Source: Streptomyces triculaminicus
Lineage (GTDB): Bacteria > Actinomycetota > Actinomycetes > Streptomycetales > Streptomycetaceae
Length of the DNA stretch: 64,000 nt
NCBI RefSeq assembly: GCF_017349075.1
Contig: NZ_JAFMOF010000002.1
Span: 744,001-808,000, forward strand
Direction of reading: 5' to 3'
Shown here: positions 1-8,543 of the stretch, piece after piece
Layout: every line of letters starts with the position of its first letter
How positions within the stretch are numbered: the stretch's first letter is position 1
The notes under the pieces: generated by a model
The model's database searches: none
What the model was told of the DNA's origin: nothing
What the model saw: only the letters and a program-made list of their open reading frames with translations
Position numbers and translations under genes: made by a program

Positions 1-320
1 GCGCCCCGCAGGTCACCAACCAGCTGTGCGGCGAGATCGAGAAGCTCTACCGCGACGGCATCGACCGCCCCAAGCTCGTCCACTGGTTCGCCGCCTACGA
101 CCTCGTGTCGTCCTACCTCTCCCCGCACCCCGGCTCCACCTGGGCCAAGGGCCCCGAGGCCCTCGACCTCTCGCTGCCGCCGCGCAAGCTGGTGGATGAC
201 GTGCTTCCGGACGAGTTCCCGCTCAGCATGTTCTACGAGGCCCTTGCCAAGAAGCTGCGTGACGTGATCGTCTCCACCAAGGGGATCACCGCTGCGGACA
301 TGGAGCGGGTGGCCGCGTGA
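1..320 (+). CDS. DUF6421-type conserved protein, C-terminal part
   Basis: The window opens inside this gene; only the last 105 or so residues are visible, read from base 3 and ending with TGA at 318-320. The visible part is soluble, rich in Tyr/Trp and charged residues, and has no catalytic motif I can name. Its similarity to the DUF6421 family of streptomycete proteins is recalled from the family's usual position just before an SDR gene and a threonine-aldolase-like gene, so the family name is an inference from tail sequence plus context. The next gene begins within about 30 bases, so the two are probably co-transcribed. Confidence 0.55.
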   Translation, partial: APQVTNQLCGEIEKLYRDGIDRPKLVHWFAAYDLVSSYLSPHPGSTWAKGPEALDLSLPPRKLVDDVLPDEFPLSMFYEALAKKLRDVIVSTKGITAADMERVAA

Positions 321-346
321 GCGAGGAGCAGAAGGAGGCGACGACC

Positions 347-1108
347 ATGAGCACTCCCGGCAACGGCAATGGCCCGCTGGAGGGCGCTGTCGTGGCGGTG
401 GCGGGAGCGGCCGGCCCGGCGGGCCGTGCGGCGCTGCTGCGGCTGGCGGAGGCCGGGGCGACCGTCGTCGCCGCCGACGCGGACGCGGCCCGCCTCGCCG
501 AGGCCGTGGACGCCGCCCGCTACGCCCACGGCGGTGCGACCGTCACCGGCGACACGGTGGACCTGCTGGACCTCGACGCCACCCGCGCCTGGGCCGACCG
601 CACCGAGAAGGAATTCGGTCGCGTCGACGGCCTGGTCCACCTGGTCGGCGGCTGGCGCGGCTCGGCGACCTTCGCCGAGACCGACCCCGCGGACTGGGAG
701 CTGCTGGAGAAGCTGCTCATCCGGACCGTCCAGCACACCTCGCTGGCCTTCGAGGGCCCCCTGGCCCGCAGCGGCAACGGCCGCTACGTCCTGATCAGCG
801 CGGCCGGCGCCAGCAAGCCCACCGCGGGCAACGCCGCCTACGCCGCCTCCAAGGCCGCCGCCGAGGCGTGGACCCTCGCGCTCGCCGACTCCTTCCGCAA
901 GGCGGGGGGCGACGACGCCCCGCCGGCCGCCGCCACCGTCCTGGTGATCAAGGCGCTGGTGCACGACGCGATGCGCGCAGAACGACCCAACGCGAAGTTC
1001 GCGGGCTTCACCGACGCCAAGGACCTCGCCGAGGCCATCGCCGGCGTCTGGGAGATGCCCGCCCAGGAAGTGAACGGAACCCGTCAGTGGCTCACCCCGC
1101 AACCGTGA
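347..1108 (+). CDS. Short-chain dehydrogenase/reductase (SDR)
   Basis: A 253-residue cytosolic NAD(P)-dependent oxidoreductase of the classical SDR family. The N-terminal Rossmann motif is visible as GAAGPAG (about residues 20-26) and the catalytic pair YxxxK as Y165 and K169 in AYAASKAA. The substrate is not predictable. I chose ATG 347 rather than the upstream GTG 317 because a strong AGAAGGAGG ribosome site lies 8 bases before 347. The gene sits between a DUF6421-type gene and a threonine-aldolase-like gene and overlaps the latter by a GTGA junction, so the three likely form one operon. Confidence 0.85.
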   Translation: MSTPGNGNGPLEGAVVAVAGAAGPAGRAALLRLAEAGATVVAADADAARLAEAVDAARYAHGGATVTGDTVDLLDLDATRAWADRTEKEFGRVDGLVHLVGGWRGSATFAETDPADWELLEKLLIRTVQHTSLAFEGPLARSGNGRYVLISAAGASKPTAGNAAYAASKAAAEAWTLALADSFRKAGGDDAPPAAATVLVIKALVHDAMRAERPNAKFAGFTDAKDLAEAIAGVWEMPAQEVNGTRQWLTPQP

Positions 1109-2187
1109 CCGAGACCCCCTCGGACCGGACCGACGCCATACGCCGCCATGACACGGCGGTGCGCGGCTTCGCCAGCGACAACTACGCCGGCGCGCACCCC
1201 GAGATCCTGGCCGCGCTCGCCGTCGCCAACGGCGGTCACCAGGTCGCGTACGGCGAGGACGACTACACCGCCCATCTCCAGGACGTGATGCGCGCCCACT
1301 TCGGGCCGACCGCCGAGGCGTTCCCGGTCTTCAACGGCACGGGCGCCAACGTCGTCGCCCTGCAGGCCGCGACCGAGCGGTGGGGCGCGGTCATCTGCGC
1401 CTCCTCCGCGCACATCAACGTCGACGAGTGCGGCGCGCCCGAGCGCGTCGGCGGGCTGAAGCTGCTGCACGTGCCCACCGAGCACGGCAAGCTCACCCCC
1501 GAGCTCATCGACCGCGAGGCGTTCGGCTGGGAGGACGAGCACCGCGCCCAGCCGCAGGTCGTCTCGATCACGCAGACCACCGAGCTGGGCACCTGCTACA
1601 CGCCCGAGGAGATCCGCGAGATCTGCGACCACGCCCACGAGCGGGGCATGAAGGTCCACCTGGACGGCTCGCGCATCGCCAACGCCGCGGCCACGCTGGG
1701 CGTGCCGCTGCGGGCCTTCACCACCGACGCCGGGGTGGACCTGCTCTCCTTCGGCGGCACCAAGAACGGCATGGTCTTCGGCGAGTGCGTCGTCGTCCTG
1801 AACCCGGACGCGGTCAGGGCGATGAAGCACCTGCGCAAGATGTCGATGCAGCTCGCCTCCAAGATGCGCTTCGTCTCGGTGCAGTTCGAGGCGCTGCTCT
1901 CGGGCGACCTGTGGCTGCGCAGCGCCTCGCACGCCAACGCCATGGCGGCGCGGCTGGCCGAGCGCGTACGGACCGTGGAGGGCGTCGAGGTGCTGCACCC
2001 CGTGCAGTCCAACGCCGTCTTCGCCCGGCTCCCGCACGACGTGAGCGAGCGCCTGCAGAAGCGCTACCGCTTCTACTTCTGGGACGAGACGGCCGGCGAC
2101 GTCCGCTGGATGTGCGCCTTCGACACCACCGAGGCCGACGTGGACGCGTTCGCGGAGGCCCTGGCGGAGGAGATGGCCAAGCCCTAG
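1105..2187 (+). CDS. Threonine-aldolase-like PLP enzyme (beta-eliminating lyase family)
   Basis: A 360-residue fold-type I PLP enzyme, the length usual for low-specificity L-threonine aldolases, which split L-threonine or allo-threonine into glycine and acetaldehyde. The PLP-binding lysine is K220 in SFGGTKNG; an aspartate and histidine cluster for the cofactor precedes it (HLDGSRIAN). GTG 1105 overlaps the TGA of the SDR gene (GTGA), favouring translational coupling; GTG 1087 in the same frame is an alternative start adding six residues. The open frame continues much further upstream but that part is a shadow of the SDR gene. The exact substrate is not shown by the sequence. Confidence 0.85.
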   Translation: MTETPSDRTDAIRRHDTAVRGFASDNYAGAHPEILAALAVANGGHQVAYGEDDYTAHLQDVMRAHFGPTAEAFPVFNGTGANVVALQAATERWGAVICASSAHINVDECGAPERVGGLKLLHVPTEHGKLTPELIDREAFGWEDEHRAQPQVVSITQTTELGTCYTPEEIREICDHAHERGMKVHLDGSRIANAAATLGVPLRAFTTDAGVDLLSFGGTKNGMVFGECVVVLNPDAVRAMKHLRKMSMQLASKMRFVSVQFEALLSGDLWLRSASHANAMAARLAERVRTVEGVEVLHPVQSNAVFARLPHDVSERLQKRYRFYFWDETAGDVRWMCAFDTTEADVDAFAEALAEEMAKP

Positions 2188-2222
2188 CCGGCCCTAGCCG
2201 GCCCTGGCCGGCTCGGCGACAC

Positions 2223-2277
2223 CGACGCGAGAGAGCCCCCCTGCCACAGCACGTGGCAGGGGGGCTCTCTCGCGTCG
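2223..2277. terminator. Bidirectional terminator, 25-bp perfect stem
   Basis: Arms 2223-2247 and 2253-2277 are perfect reverse complements of 25 bases around a 5-base loop. The hairpin lies between the converging threonine-aldolase-like gene and the acyltransferase gene, the expected place for a terminator serving both. Confidence 0.9.
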
Positions 2278-2286
2278 CCTCCGGTG

Positions 2287-3015
2287 CTAGCGGCGGTCCA
2301 GGCCCCTCGCCTGGGCCGGGGTGGGCGCCGTGCCGCCGAGGTGCGCGGGGATCCACCAGCTGTCGGCCGGGCCCTCGGAGCGCACGGGGTAGGAGCGCTG
2401 CGCGGACTCGAGCAGGTCCTGGACGCGGCCGCGCACCCGCTCGGTGACGCTGTCCGCGCTCTCGTCCCGGCCGGCCGTGACGGGCTCGCCCACCCGGATC
2501 GACACGGGAATGTGCTGGCGGCTCAGATTGCGCTTCTGACCCTTGGTCCACAGCCGCTGCGTGCCCCACAGCGCCATCGGCACCAGCGGAACCCCGGCCT
2601 CCTGGGCCAGCCGCGCCGCGCCGGACTTGAAGTTCTTGAGCGTGAAGGACGTGGAGATCGTCGCCTCCGGGAAGACGCCGACGACCTCTCCCGAGCGCAG
2701 GGCGGTCAGCGCGTGCTTGTACGCGTCCATGCCGGCCGCGCGGTCGACGGGGATGTGCTTCATGGCGCGCATCAGCGGCCCGGACACCTTGTGCCGGAAG
2801 ACCGACTCCTTGGCCATGAAACGCACCAGCCGCTTGGCGGGCCGGGCCGCCAGGCCGCAGAAGACGAAGTCGAGGTAGCCGATGTGGTTGCTCACCAGCA
2901 CCGCCCCGCCACGCTGCGGTATGTGCTCGGTGCCCTCGACGTCGAAGCGCAGGTCCAGCGCCTTGAACAGGGTGTGGGCGAAACCGATCACCGGCGGGTA
3001 GACGAGCTCTGCCAT
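2287..3015 (-). CDS. 1-acyl-sn-glycerol-3-phosphate acyltransferase (PlsC family)
   Basis: A 242-residue membrane-associated acyltransferase of the PlsC/LPLAT family, which transfers an acyl chain to lysophosphatidic acid or a related acceptor. The catalytic HX4D motif is H44-D49 in NHIGYLDF, and the acceptor-binding motif appears as FPEATIS near residue 123. The N-terminal 20 residues are hydrophobic and could sit on the membrane. The start ATG is preceded on the minus strand by a GGAAGGA-like site. It is convergent with the threonine-aldolase-like gene and divergent from the thioredoxin-like gene. Which lysolipid it uses is not determined. Confidence 0.87.
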   Translation of the reverse strand: MAELVYPPVIGFAHTLFKALDLRFDVEGTEHIPQRGGAVLVSNHIGYLDFVFCGLAARPAKRLVRFMAKESVFRHKVSGPLMRAMKHIPVDRAAGMDAYKHALTALRSGEVVGVFPEATISTSFTLKNFKSGAARLAQEAGVPLVPMALWGTQRLWTKGQKRNLSRQHIPVSIRVGEPVTAGRDESADSVTERVRGRVQDLLESAQRSYPVRSEGPADSWWIPAHLGGTAPTPAQARGLDRR

Positions 3016-3268
3016 GCGGGAAGGTCCTTCCGGGCGGGGCGGGGGAGGGTGCTCCCGGCTGAAGTGTTCATAAAGCCGCGACGCGCAGGTTACGCGAGCG
3101 TAGGATTCCGGCTTTCGCCAGATCGTGCCTGAATGCCCGCGCCGGGGGCCAGCCGGGACACCCCGGCGGCCGGGAGATCCTCATCACGTCGGGAAATTTC
3201 CCCGCTTCCCCGGGTGCTGCACCCTGGAAACCGGACAAGTGCGGGCTGAGCCGCGGAGAGGGACGAGC

Positions 3269-3622
3269 GTGCCGGATCAGGACGGGGAGACCGTGCGGCG
3301 TCAGCACGAGGAGACCGTGCGGCTGAGCGCCGCCGACATCGGCGCCGAGCTGGGCGCGCGGGCCACGCTCGTACAGTTCTCCAGCGCCTTCTGCCAGCCC
3401 TGCCGGGCGACGCGGCGCGTCCTGGGGGAGGTCGCCGCGATGGTCGACGGCGTCGCGCACGTGGAGATCGACGCCGAGGCCCGTCTGGAACTCGTCCGTG
3501 CCCTCGAGGTGCGCGCCACCCCCACCACGCTGGTCCTGGACGCCGGCGGCCGGGTGGTGCGCCGGGCCGCGGGACAGCCGCGCAGGGCCGACGTCATCGC
3601 GGCCCTCGGCGCCGCCGTCTGA
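3269..3622 (+). CDS. Thioredoxin-fold protein with CQPC site
   Basis: A 117-residue cytosolic thioredoxin-fold protein. The redox site is C42-Q-P-C45, a variant of the usual CGPC, and the cis-proline loop is ATPTT. No signal peptide or membrane segment is visible, so a role as a cytoplasmic thiol oxidoreductase is likely. I placed the start at GTG 3269, about 7 bases after GGAGAGGGA; the open frame upstream to 3125 lacks thioredoxin features. It stands just before etfBA but is separated by about 230 bases, so it is probably transcribed separately. Confidence 0.8.
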   Translation: MPDQDGETVRRQHEETVRLSAADIGAELGARATLVQFSSAFCQPCRATRRVLGEVAAMVDGVAHVEIDAEARLELVRALEVRATPTTLVLDAGGRVVRRAAGQPRRADVIAALGAAV

Positions 3623-3732
3623 CACCCCGTGGCGCCCGGGGTCTCAACGGTTCACGGGGCCCGAGCGTCCCTTTCCGCCGCGTTGGGCAGATCACAGTCG
3701 ACCGGCCTTGCGTTCGCCGCACACCCTCGATG

Positions 3733-3744
3733 TACTGACGAGTA
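3733..3744. promoter_or_regulatory. Possible operator upstream of etfB
   Basis: TACT-GACG-AGTA is an inverted repeat about 110 bases before the etfB start, in an otherwise gene-free stretch. Its size suits a TetR-type regulator of lipid or fatty-acid metabolism, but no regulator is adjacent and the assignment is only suggestive. Confidence 0.3.
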
Positions 3745-3853
3745 ACATTCCGGTGGGGGGCTCGGCCCGCACCCGCCGGAGTCCGCCCCCACAAGGCGCC
3801 TATGCTGCCTGCCAAGGCAGCTTTGATAGAGACGATGCAGTAGGAGAGCCGGC

Positions 3854-4639
3854 GTGAGCTTGAGGATCGTTGTCACTGTGAAGTACGTGCCCGACGCCAC
3901 CGGCGACCGGCACTTCGCCGAGGACCTGACCGTCGACCGTGACGACGTGGACGGTCTGCTCTCGGAGCTCGACGAGTACGCGGTCGAGCAGGCGCTGCAG
4001 ATCGCCGAGGAGGCGGACGACGCGGAGATCACCGTGCTGACCGTCGGTCCCGAGGACGCCAAGGACGCCCTGCGCAAGGCGCTGTCCATGGGCGCCGACA
4101 AGGCCGTCCACGTCGAGGACGACGACCTGCACGGCACCGACGCGCTGGGCACCTCCCTGGTGCTGGCCAAGGCCCTCGAGCACGTCGGCTACGACCTGGT
4201 GATCTCCGGCATGGCCTCCACCGACGGCGGCATGGGCGTCGTCCCGGCGATGCTCGCCGAGCGCCTGGGCGTGCCGCAGGTGACCCTGCTCTCCGAGGTC
4301 AAGGTCGAGGACGGCAAGGTCACCGGCCGCCGCGACGGCGACTCCGCCAGCGAGCAGCTCGAGGCGGCCCTGCCGGCCGTCGTGTCCGTCACGGACCAGT
4401 CCGGCGAGGCCCGCTACCCCTCCTTCAAGGGCATCATGGCCGCGAAGAAGAAGCCGGTGCAGTCCCTGGACCTGTCCGACCTCGGCATCGAGGCGGAAGA
4501 GGTCGGCCTCGAGGGCTCCTGGACCACGGTCGACGAGGCCGCCGAGCGCCCGGCCCGTACCGCCGGCACGGTCGTCAACGACGAGGGCGAGGGCGGCAAG
4601 AAGCTCGCCGAGTTCCTCGCGGGCCAGAAGTTCATCTGA
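3854..4639 (+). CDS. etfB: Electron transfer flavoprotein subunit beta
   Basis: A 261-residue ETF beta subunit, the AMP-binding half of the heterodimer that takes electrons from acyl-CoA dehydrogenases and similar flavoenzymes in the cytoplasm. The opening MSLRIVVTVKYVPD and the domain with SGMASTDGGMGVVPAMLAE are typical. The length matches the family. GTG 3854 follows TAGGAGAG with good spacing. etfA begins 56 bases after its stop with its own ribosome site, so the pair forms a two-gene operon. Confidence 0.95.
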   Translation: MSLRIVVTVKYVPDATGDRHFAEDLTVDRDDVDGLLSELDEYAVEQALQIAEEADDAEITVLTVGPEDAKDALRKALSMGADKAVHVEDDDLHGTDALGTSLVLAKALEHVGYDLVISGMASTDGGMGVVPAMLAERLGVPQVTLLSEVKVEDGKVTGRRDGDSASEQLEAALPAVVSVTDQSGEARYPSFKGIMAAKKKPVQSLDLSDLGIEAEEVGLEGSWTTVDEAAERPARTAGTVVNDEGEGGKKLAEFLAGQKFI

Positions 4640-4695
4640 GCTCCTGACACCCGATCCCTCAACCGCCCTCGCAATTCCCGCAGGAGAGCAGATCC

Positions 4696-5658
4696 ATGGC
4701 TGAAGTCCTCGTCTACGTCGACCACGTGGACGGCGCCGTCCGCAAGCCCACCCTCGAGCTGCTGACCCTCGCCCGCCGCATCGGCGAGCCCGTCGCCGTG
4801 CACCTGGGTGCCGGCGCGGACACCGCCGCCGCGACGCTGGCCGAGTACGGCGCGGTGAAGGTGCTCGCCGCCGACGCCGCCGAGTTCGCCGACTACCTCG
4901 TCGTACCGAAGGTGGACGCGCTGGAGGCCGCGTACAACGCCGTCTCCCCGGCCGCCGTGCTCCTCCCCTCCTCCGCGGAGGGCAAGGAGATCGCGGCCCG
5001 CCTCGCGGTCCGCATCGGCTCCGGCATCATCACCGACGCCGTCGACCTCGAGGCCGGCGACGAGGGCCCGGTGGCCACGCAGTCCGTCTTCGCGGCCTCG
5101 TACTCCACCAAGTCCCGCGTCACCAAGGGCACCCCGGTCATCACCGTCAAGCCCAACTCCGCCGCCCCGGAGGCCGCCCCGGCCGCCGGCACGGTCGAGC
5201 AGCTGGCCGTCTCCTTCGGCGAGAAGTCCACCGGCACCAAGGTCGTCTCCCGCACCCCGCGCGAGTCCACCGGCCGCCCCGACCTGACCGAGGCCGCGAT
5301 CGTGGTCTCCGGCGGCCGCGGCGTCAACGGCGCCGAGAACTTCGCGATCGTCGAGGCCCTCGCCGACTCCCTCGGCGCGGCCGTCGGCGCCTCCCGCGCC
5401 GCCGTCGACGCCGGCTGGTACCCGCACACCAACCAGGTCGGCCAGACCGGCAAGTCGGTCTCCCCGCAGCTGTACATCGCGGCGGGCATCTCCGGTGCCA
5501 TCCAGCACCGCGCCGGCATGCAGACCTCGAAGACGATCGTCGCCATCAACAAGGATGCCGAGGCCCCGATCTTCGAGCTCGTCGACTACGGCGTCGTCGG
5601 CGACCTCTTCGAGGTCGTCCCGCAGCTGACGGAGGAGGTCAAGGCCCGCAAGGGCTGA
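4696..5658 (+). CDS. etfA: Electron transfer flavoprotein subunit alpha
   Basis: A 320-residue ETF alpha subunit. The N-terminal ETF domain is followed by the C-terminal FAD-binding domain, seen from SGGRGVNG (about residue 210) through GQTGKSVSPQLYIAAGISG, the signature that holds FAD. It pairs with EtfB to shuttle electrons from dehydrogenases to the quinone pool through an ETF-quinone oxidoreductase not present here. The ATG follows GGAGAG by about 7 bases. The gene ends just before a pair of hairpins that should stop transcription. Confidence 0.95.
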   Translation: MAEVLVYVDHVDGAVRKPTLELLTLARRIGEPVAVHLGAGADTAAATLAEYGAVKVLAADAAEFADYLVVPKVDALEAAYNAVSPAAVLLPSSAEGKEIAARLAVRIGSGIITDAVDLEAGDEGPVATQSVFAASYSTKSRVTKGTPVITVKPNSAAPEAAPAAGTVEQLAVSFGEKSTGTKVVSRTPRESTGRPDLTEAAIVVSGGRGVNGAENFAIVEALADSLGAAVGASRAAVDAGWYPHTNQVGQTGKSVSPQLYIAAGISGAIQHRAGMQTSKTIVAINKDAEAPIFELVDYGVVGDLFEVVPQLTEEVKARKG

Positions 5659-5720
5659 TCGATCCCTTCGGGATCCGATTACTTCTCAGGCCCCCGCTCC
5701 GGCTCACGCCGGGGCGGGGG
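5658..5720. terminator. Terminator hairpins after etfA
   Basis: A small hairpin (arms 5661-5666 and 5670-5675, 3-base loop) is followed by a GC-rich hairpin with arms 5691-5703 and 5708-5720, one mismatch and a 4-base loop. They separate etfA from the converging hypothetical gene and overlap the 3' end of the latter. Confidence 0.65.
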
Positions 5721-6089
5721 TTCGTCGTTGGCCCTGCGACGCAGCCGCTGGACGGCTGACTCCAGCGCTTGGTGTAGATCGTCAGGGGCAGTAAGGGCGG
5801 CCGTCGGCACGTCAGCGTCCGACTCTGGAAGGACCCACACCCGCTCCCCGAGGCATTTATCGGGTGGCGGTACAAAGAGCTCGGCGCCGACCGGATAGAG
5901 GTGGAGTCCTGGTGCTCCGGTGAGGCGGTACCCGGTCCCCAGGGGAACCAGCGCGGTCCGGCCGGCGGCCCAGAGCATGGTGGTGAGGTCGGGGTCGGCC
6001 GCCGCCTGGTGCAACCAGGGAGCGAAGGGAGTCTTGATCCGCATGCTCAAAGGACACCGCTGATCACGGGCCGTGGCTAGGTCAGACAT
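5679..6089 (-). CDS. Hypothetical protein
   Basis: A 136-residue protein of unknown function. The core is a mixed hydrophobic-polar region (about residues 18-110, with WLHQAAADPDLTTMLWAAGRT and ending in a proline-rich, charged tail of PPPRREPE type). There is no signal peptide or membrane segment. Starts are uncertain: ATG 6089 and ATG 6044 both lack a clear ribosome site; the frame also stays open far upstream but would run through the divergent regulator gene. It is divergent from that regulator, which may control it. Confidence 0.5.
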   Translation of the reverse strand: MSDLATARDQRCPLSMRIKTPFAPWLHQAAADPDLTTMLWAAGRTALVPLGTGYRLTGAPGLHLYPVGAELFVPPPDKCLGERVWVLPESDADVPTAALTAPDDLHQALESAVQRLRRRANDEPPPRREPERGPEK

Positions 6090-6182
6090 GCGGACGCCTG
6101 ACCGGACACCTGGCAGGACATTTCCGGGTTGCCCGGTGAGTCGGCGGACTATCTTGAGGGCACAGCACTCACGGAGGTGACC

Positions 6183-7520
6183 GTGCCGGGGCAGACGGGG
6201 AATCCCGTGTTCGTACGGGCTCGTATCGAGGCAGGACTCCACACTCAAGAGGAGTTCGTCGAATCGTTCGACGACATGGCTGGTCAGCTTGGGATGAACG
6301 TGACCATCTCGGTCCGTCAAGTGCGCCGGTGGGAGTCCAAGCGCCCGGGGTGGCCTCACCCCGCGGCCCGCGCAGTCCTCCGGGCCCTTCTCCGCCGGGA
6401 TGCCGAAGAACTCGGATTCAGTCGGCCCGTCCGGCTCCTTCGGCACACTGCATGCGCCGGGACATCGGACGATGGTCCTGTGAAGAGGCGCGAATTCGTC
6501 ACGTACTCATTGGCGGCGATTACCGCCGTACGGGCCACGGCTCGGCCGGAGGAGCTTCTGGCGGAACCGGTGGTAGACCCGTTGGACCGGTTGCGAGACG
6601 TTCTGACCGGACAGGTAGTGCCCACCGGGCCTCCCGGTAGCCCTCAAGCCTTGGCTCGTGCCGCAGTTTCGGCGAAGAGACAAATTCAACGCTGCGACTA
6701 CATGGGGTTGTCGCAGCGTCTACCGGGTCTCCTCGCACAGTTGGAGCCCGGCAGCAGACGAGGGCATGAACAGCAACTGGTCAACAGGATCGCGGTGGAT
6801 GCCTACCACACTGCGGCATCACTGCTGTTGAAGAGTGGTGACGCACCTTCGGCCTGGATCTCGGCCGAACGCTCCATGGCAGCGGCCCGGCGAGTCGGAG
6901 ACCCGGCAGCGATTGCTACGGCGTCACGCATTCTGACCCATGCGGTGGCGGCGGTCGGACACTGTCGTCAGGGCGTCGGAGTGGCTGTGCGAGGAGCGGA
7001 CGAGGTGTCCGCGGCGGTAAACAGCTCCCAGCCTGACATGGTCGCGGTCTTCGGAGCATTGCTGCTGCGGGGCGCCTGGGCCGCCTCTGCCGCGAACGAC
7101 AGGGATACGGCCTCGGCTCTCCTGGATGAGGCAGAACGCGCGGCAGCCCTGATGGAGGAGTCCAATCGCCGGTGGACTGCGTTCGGGCCGAACAACGTCC
7201 TTCTTCACAAGCTCACCATCGCCCTGACCTTGGGAGATGCCGGTAAGGCACTGGTGGAAGCGCGGAGGGTGAAGGTGAGGACATTGGCCGTGGCGGAGCG
7301 ACGAGCCGTCTTCTGGACGGATGTAGCGCGCGCCCTTCACGCATGTGGGAGAACTCAGAAGGCCACGGCTGCGCTGCTGGCCGCGGAGCGGGAGGCACCG
7401 CAGGAGGTACGGTCTCGTCGCGTGGTCCGAGAGCTGATCGGCGAATTGCTGACGCGCGACCGAAGGGGACAAGCACCCTTGCTTCGGCCGCTGGCGTCGC
7501 GAGCAGGGATCCCGCTGTGA
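6183..7520 (+). CDS. HTH transcriptional regulator with TPR-like C-terminal region
   Basis: A 445-residue cytoplasmic regulator of the type common in Streptomyces: an N-terminal XRE-like DNA-binding part (about residues 8-75, with a recognition-like segment ending VRQVRRWESKRPGWPHP) and a long alpha-helical C-terminal part with repeated helical pairs resembling TPR units, usually a sensor or protein-binding surface. I prefer GTG 6183, 5 bases after GGAGG, over an upstream in-frame start at 6129. Its TGA overlaps the GTG of the downstream flavoprotein gene (GTGA), so the two are translationally coupled and the regulator probably governs the flavoprotein. The ligand is unknown. Base composition is slightly lower in G+C than the flanks, hinting at acquisition. 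Confidence 0.7.
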   Translation: MPGQTGNPVFVRARIEAGLHTQEEFVESFDDMAGQLGMNVTISVRQVRRWESKRPGWPHPAARAVLRALLRRDAEELGFSRPVRLLRHTACAGTSDDGPVKRREFVTYSLAAITAVRATARPEELLAEPVVDPLDRLRDVLTGQVVPTGPPGSPQALARAAVSAKRQIQRCDYMGLSQRLPGLLAQLEPGSRRGHEQQLVNRIAVDAYHTAASLLLKSGDAPSAWISAERSMAAARRVGDPAAIATASRILTHAVAAVGHCRQGVGVAVRGADEVSAAVNSSQPDMVAVFGALLLRGAWAASAANDRDTASALLDEAERAAALMEESNRRWTAFGPNNVLLHKLTIALTLGDAGKALVEARRVKVRTLAVAERRAVFWTDVARALHACGRTQKATAALLAAEREAPQEVRSRRVVRELIGELLTRDRRGQAPLLRPLASRAGIPL

Positions 7521-8101
7521 CGGATACCCGAGTGCTCTACCTCATCGTCTGCGCTGCTGGACCCGCCTGCGATGCGGTGCGGTTGGTAACGGCTGCGAGG
7601 GATCGCGGCTGGGACGTCTGCGTCATCGCTACTCCAGCGGCCGTGGCGGGCGATTTCATCGATATCCCAGCCTTGGAGGCGGCTTCCGGGCGCCCGGTGC
7701 GGAGCGGCTGGCGCCGTGCGGGTGAGCAGAAGCGTAATCCTCCGGCAGATGCTGTCATCGTTGCGCCGATGACCATGAACACGGCCAACAAGTGGGCCGC
7801 CGGCATCGCCGACACCTACGCCCTGGGCGTCGTGGCAGAGGCCGTCGGGCTCGGGATCCCCGTGGTCGCGCTGCCCTTCTGGTCGACAGCTCTCGATACG
7901 CACCCGGCGACGCAACGGTCCTTGGAAGTGCTGCGAGGTACAGGAATCCGTGTGCTCTACGGCGACAGTGAGTGGAGGCCCCACGCCCCGGGCACAGGCG
8001 ATGAACAATTGTTGATGTACCCGTGGCACCTGGCTATGAACGCGGCGGAGGCAGGTACAAATAAAAGCGAGCGAAACACTAATGTATTTCGCAGAGGCTG
8101 A
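7517..8101 (+). CDS. Flavoprotein of the HFCD/CoaC-like family
   Basis: A 194-residue protein of the flavoprotein family that includes phosphopantothenoylcysteine decarboxylase and peptide cysteine decarboxylases. The N-terminal VLYLIVCAAGPA strand-loop binds FMN, and the PMTMNTANKWAAGIADT segment matches the family's Asn-containing active region. It does not look like the housekeeping CoaBC, being too short and lacking the synthetase half. The GTG start overlaps the regulator stop. A partial degenerate copy of its 3' half lies just downstream. Its substrate is unknown; a role in decarboxylating a small thiol or peptide is only a family-based guess. Confidence 0.7.
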   Translation: MTDTRVLYLIVCAAGPACDAVRLVTAARDRGWDVCVIATPAAVAGDFIDIPALEAASGRPVRSGWRRAGEQKRNPPADAVIVAPMTMNTANKWAAGIADTYALGVVAEAVGLGIPVVALPFWSTALDTHPATQRSLEVLRGTGIRVLYGDSEWRPHAPGTGDEQLLMYPWHLAMNAAEAGTNKSERNTNVFRRG

Positions 8102-8160
8102 CCAGACCGCAGTAACGTGATTGAGTTCTGACCGCTCGGCTCATCGAATCACCGCCGCGG

Positions 8161-8448
8161 CCCCAAATGGGCGGCTGGCATCGCCGAAACCTACGCCCTG
8201 GGGGTCATCATGGAGGCCGTGGGGCTCGGGATACCGGTGGGGCGCTGCCGTTCTGGTCGACGACGCTTGATGGACACCCGGCGACAGGGCGCTCCGTGGA
8301 GGTGCTGCGGAGTACGGGGATCCAGGTGCTCTGCGGCGAAGGTGAGTGGACACCTCACCTCCCGGATACGGGTGGCAGACAACTTTGCACGTACCCTTGG
8401 CGCCTCGCTCTGGACACTATGGAGCAGGCTCCGGCTGAGAACCACTGA
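8161..8448 (+). pseudogene. Truncated, frameshifted second copy of the flavoprotein gene
   Basis: Translating two frames gives KWAAGIAETYALGVI, then after a one-base shift near 8240 LPFWSTTLDGHPATGRSVEV and a homologous C-terminus ending at 8448. These match the 3' 90 or so codons of the upstream flavoprotein gene almost residue for residue. The 5' half is missing; 8102-8160 shows no homologous sequence. This is the remnant of a tandem duplication or of a second allele. Confidence 0.8.
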
Positions 8449-8485
8449 GTCACCGGAGAGTCCCCGTATGCAGCTGTAGCAACAC

Positions 8486-8523
8486 GGAAGCCTCGTCGAA
8501 GCAATTGCTCCGACGAGGCTTCC
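8486..8523. terminator. Intrinsic terminator, 13-bp perfect stem
   Basis: Arms 8486-8498 and 8511-8523 are perfect complements around a 12-base loop that itself contains the palindrome AGCAATTGCT. It sits between the flavoprotein remnant and the converging immunity candidate, and can serve both directions. Confidence 0.85.
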
Positions 8524-8543
8524 CCACGTCTCAACGAGAGATG

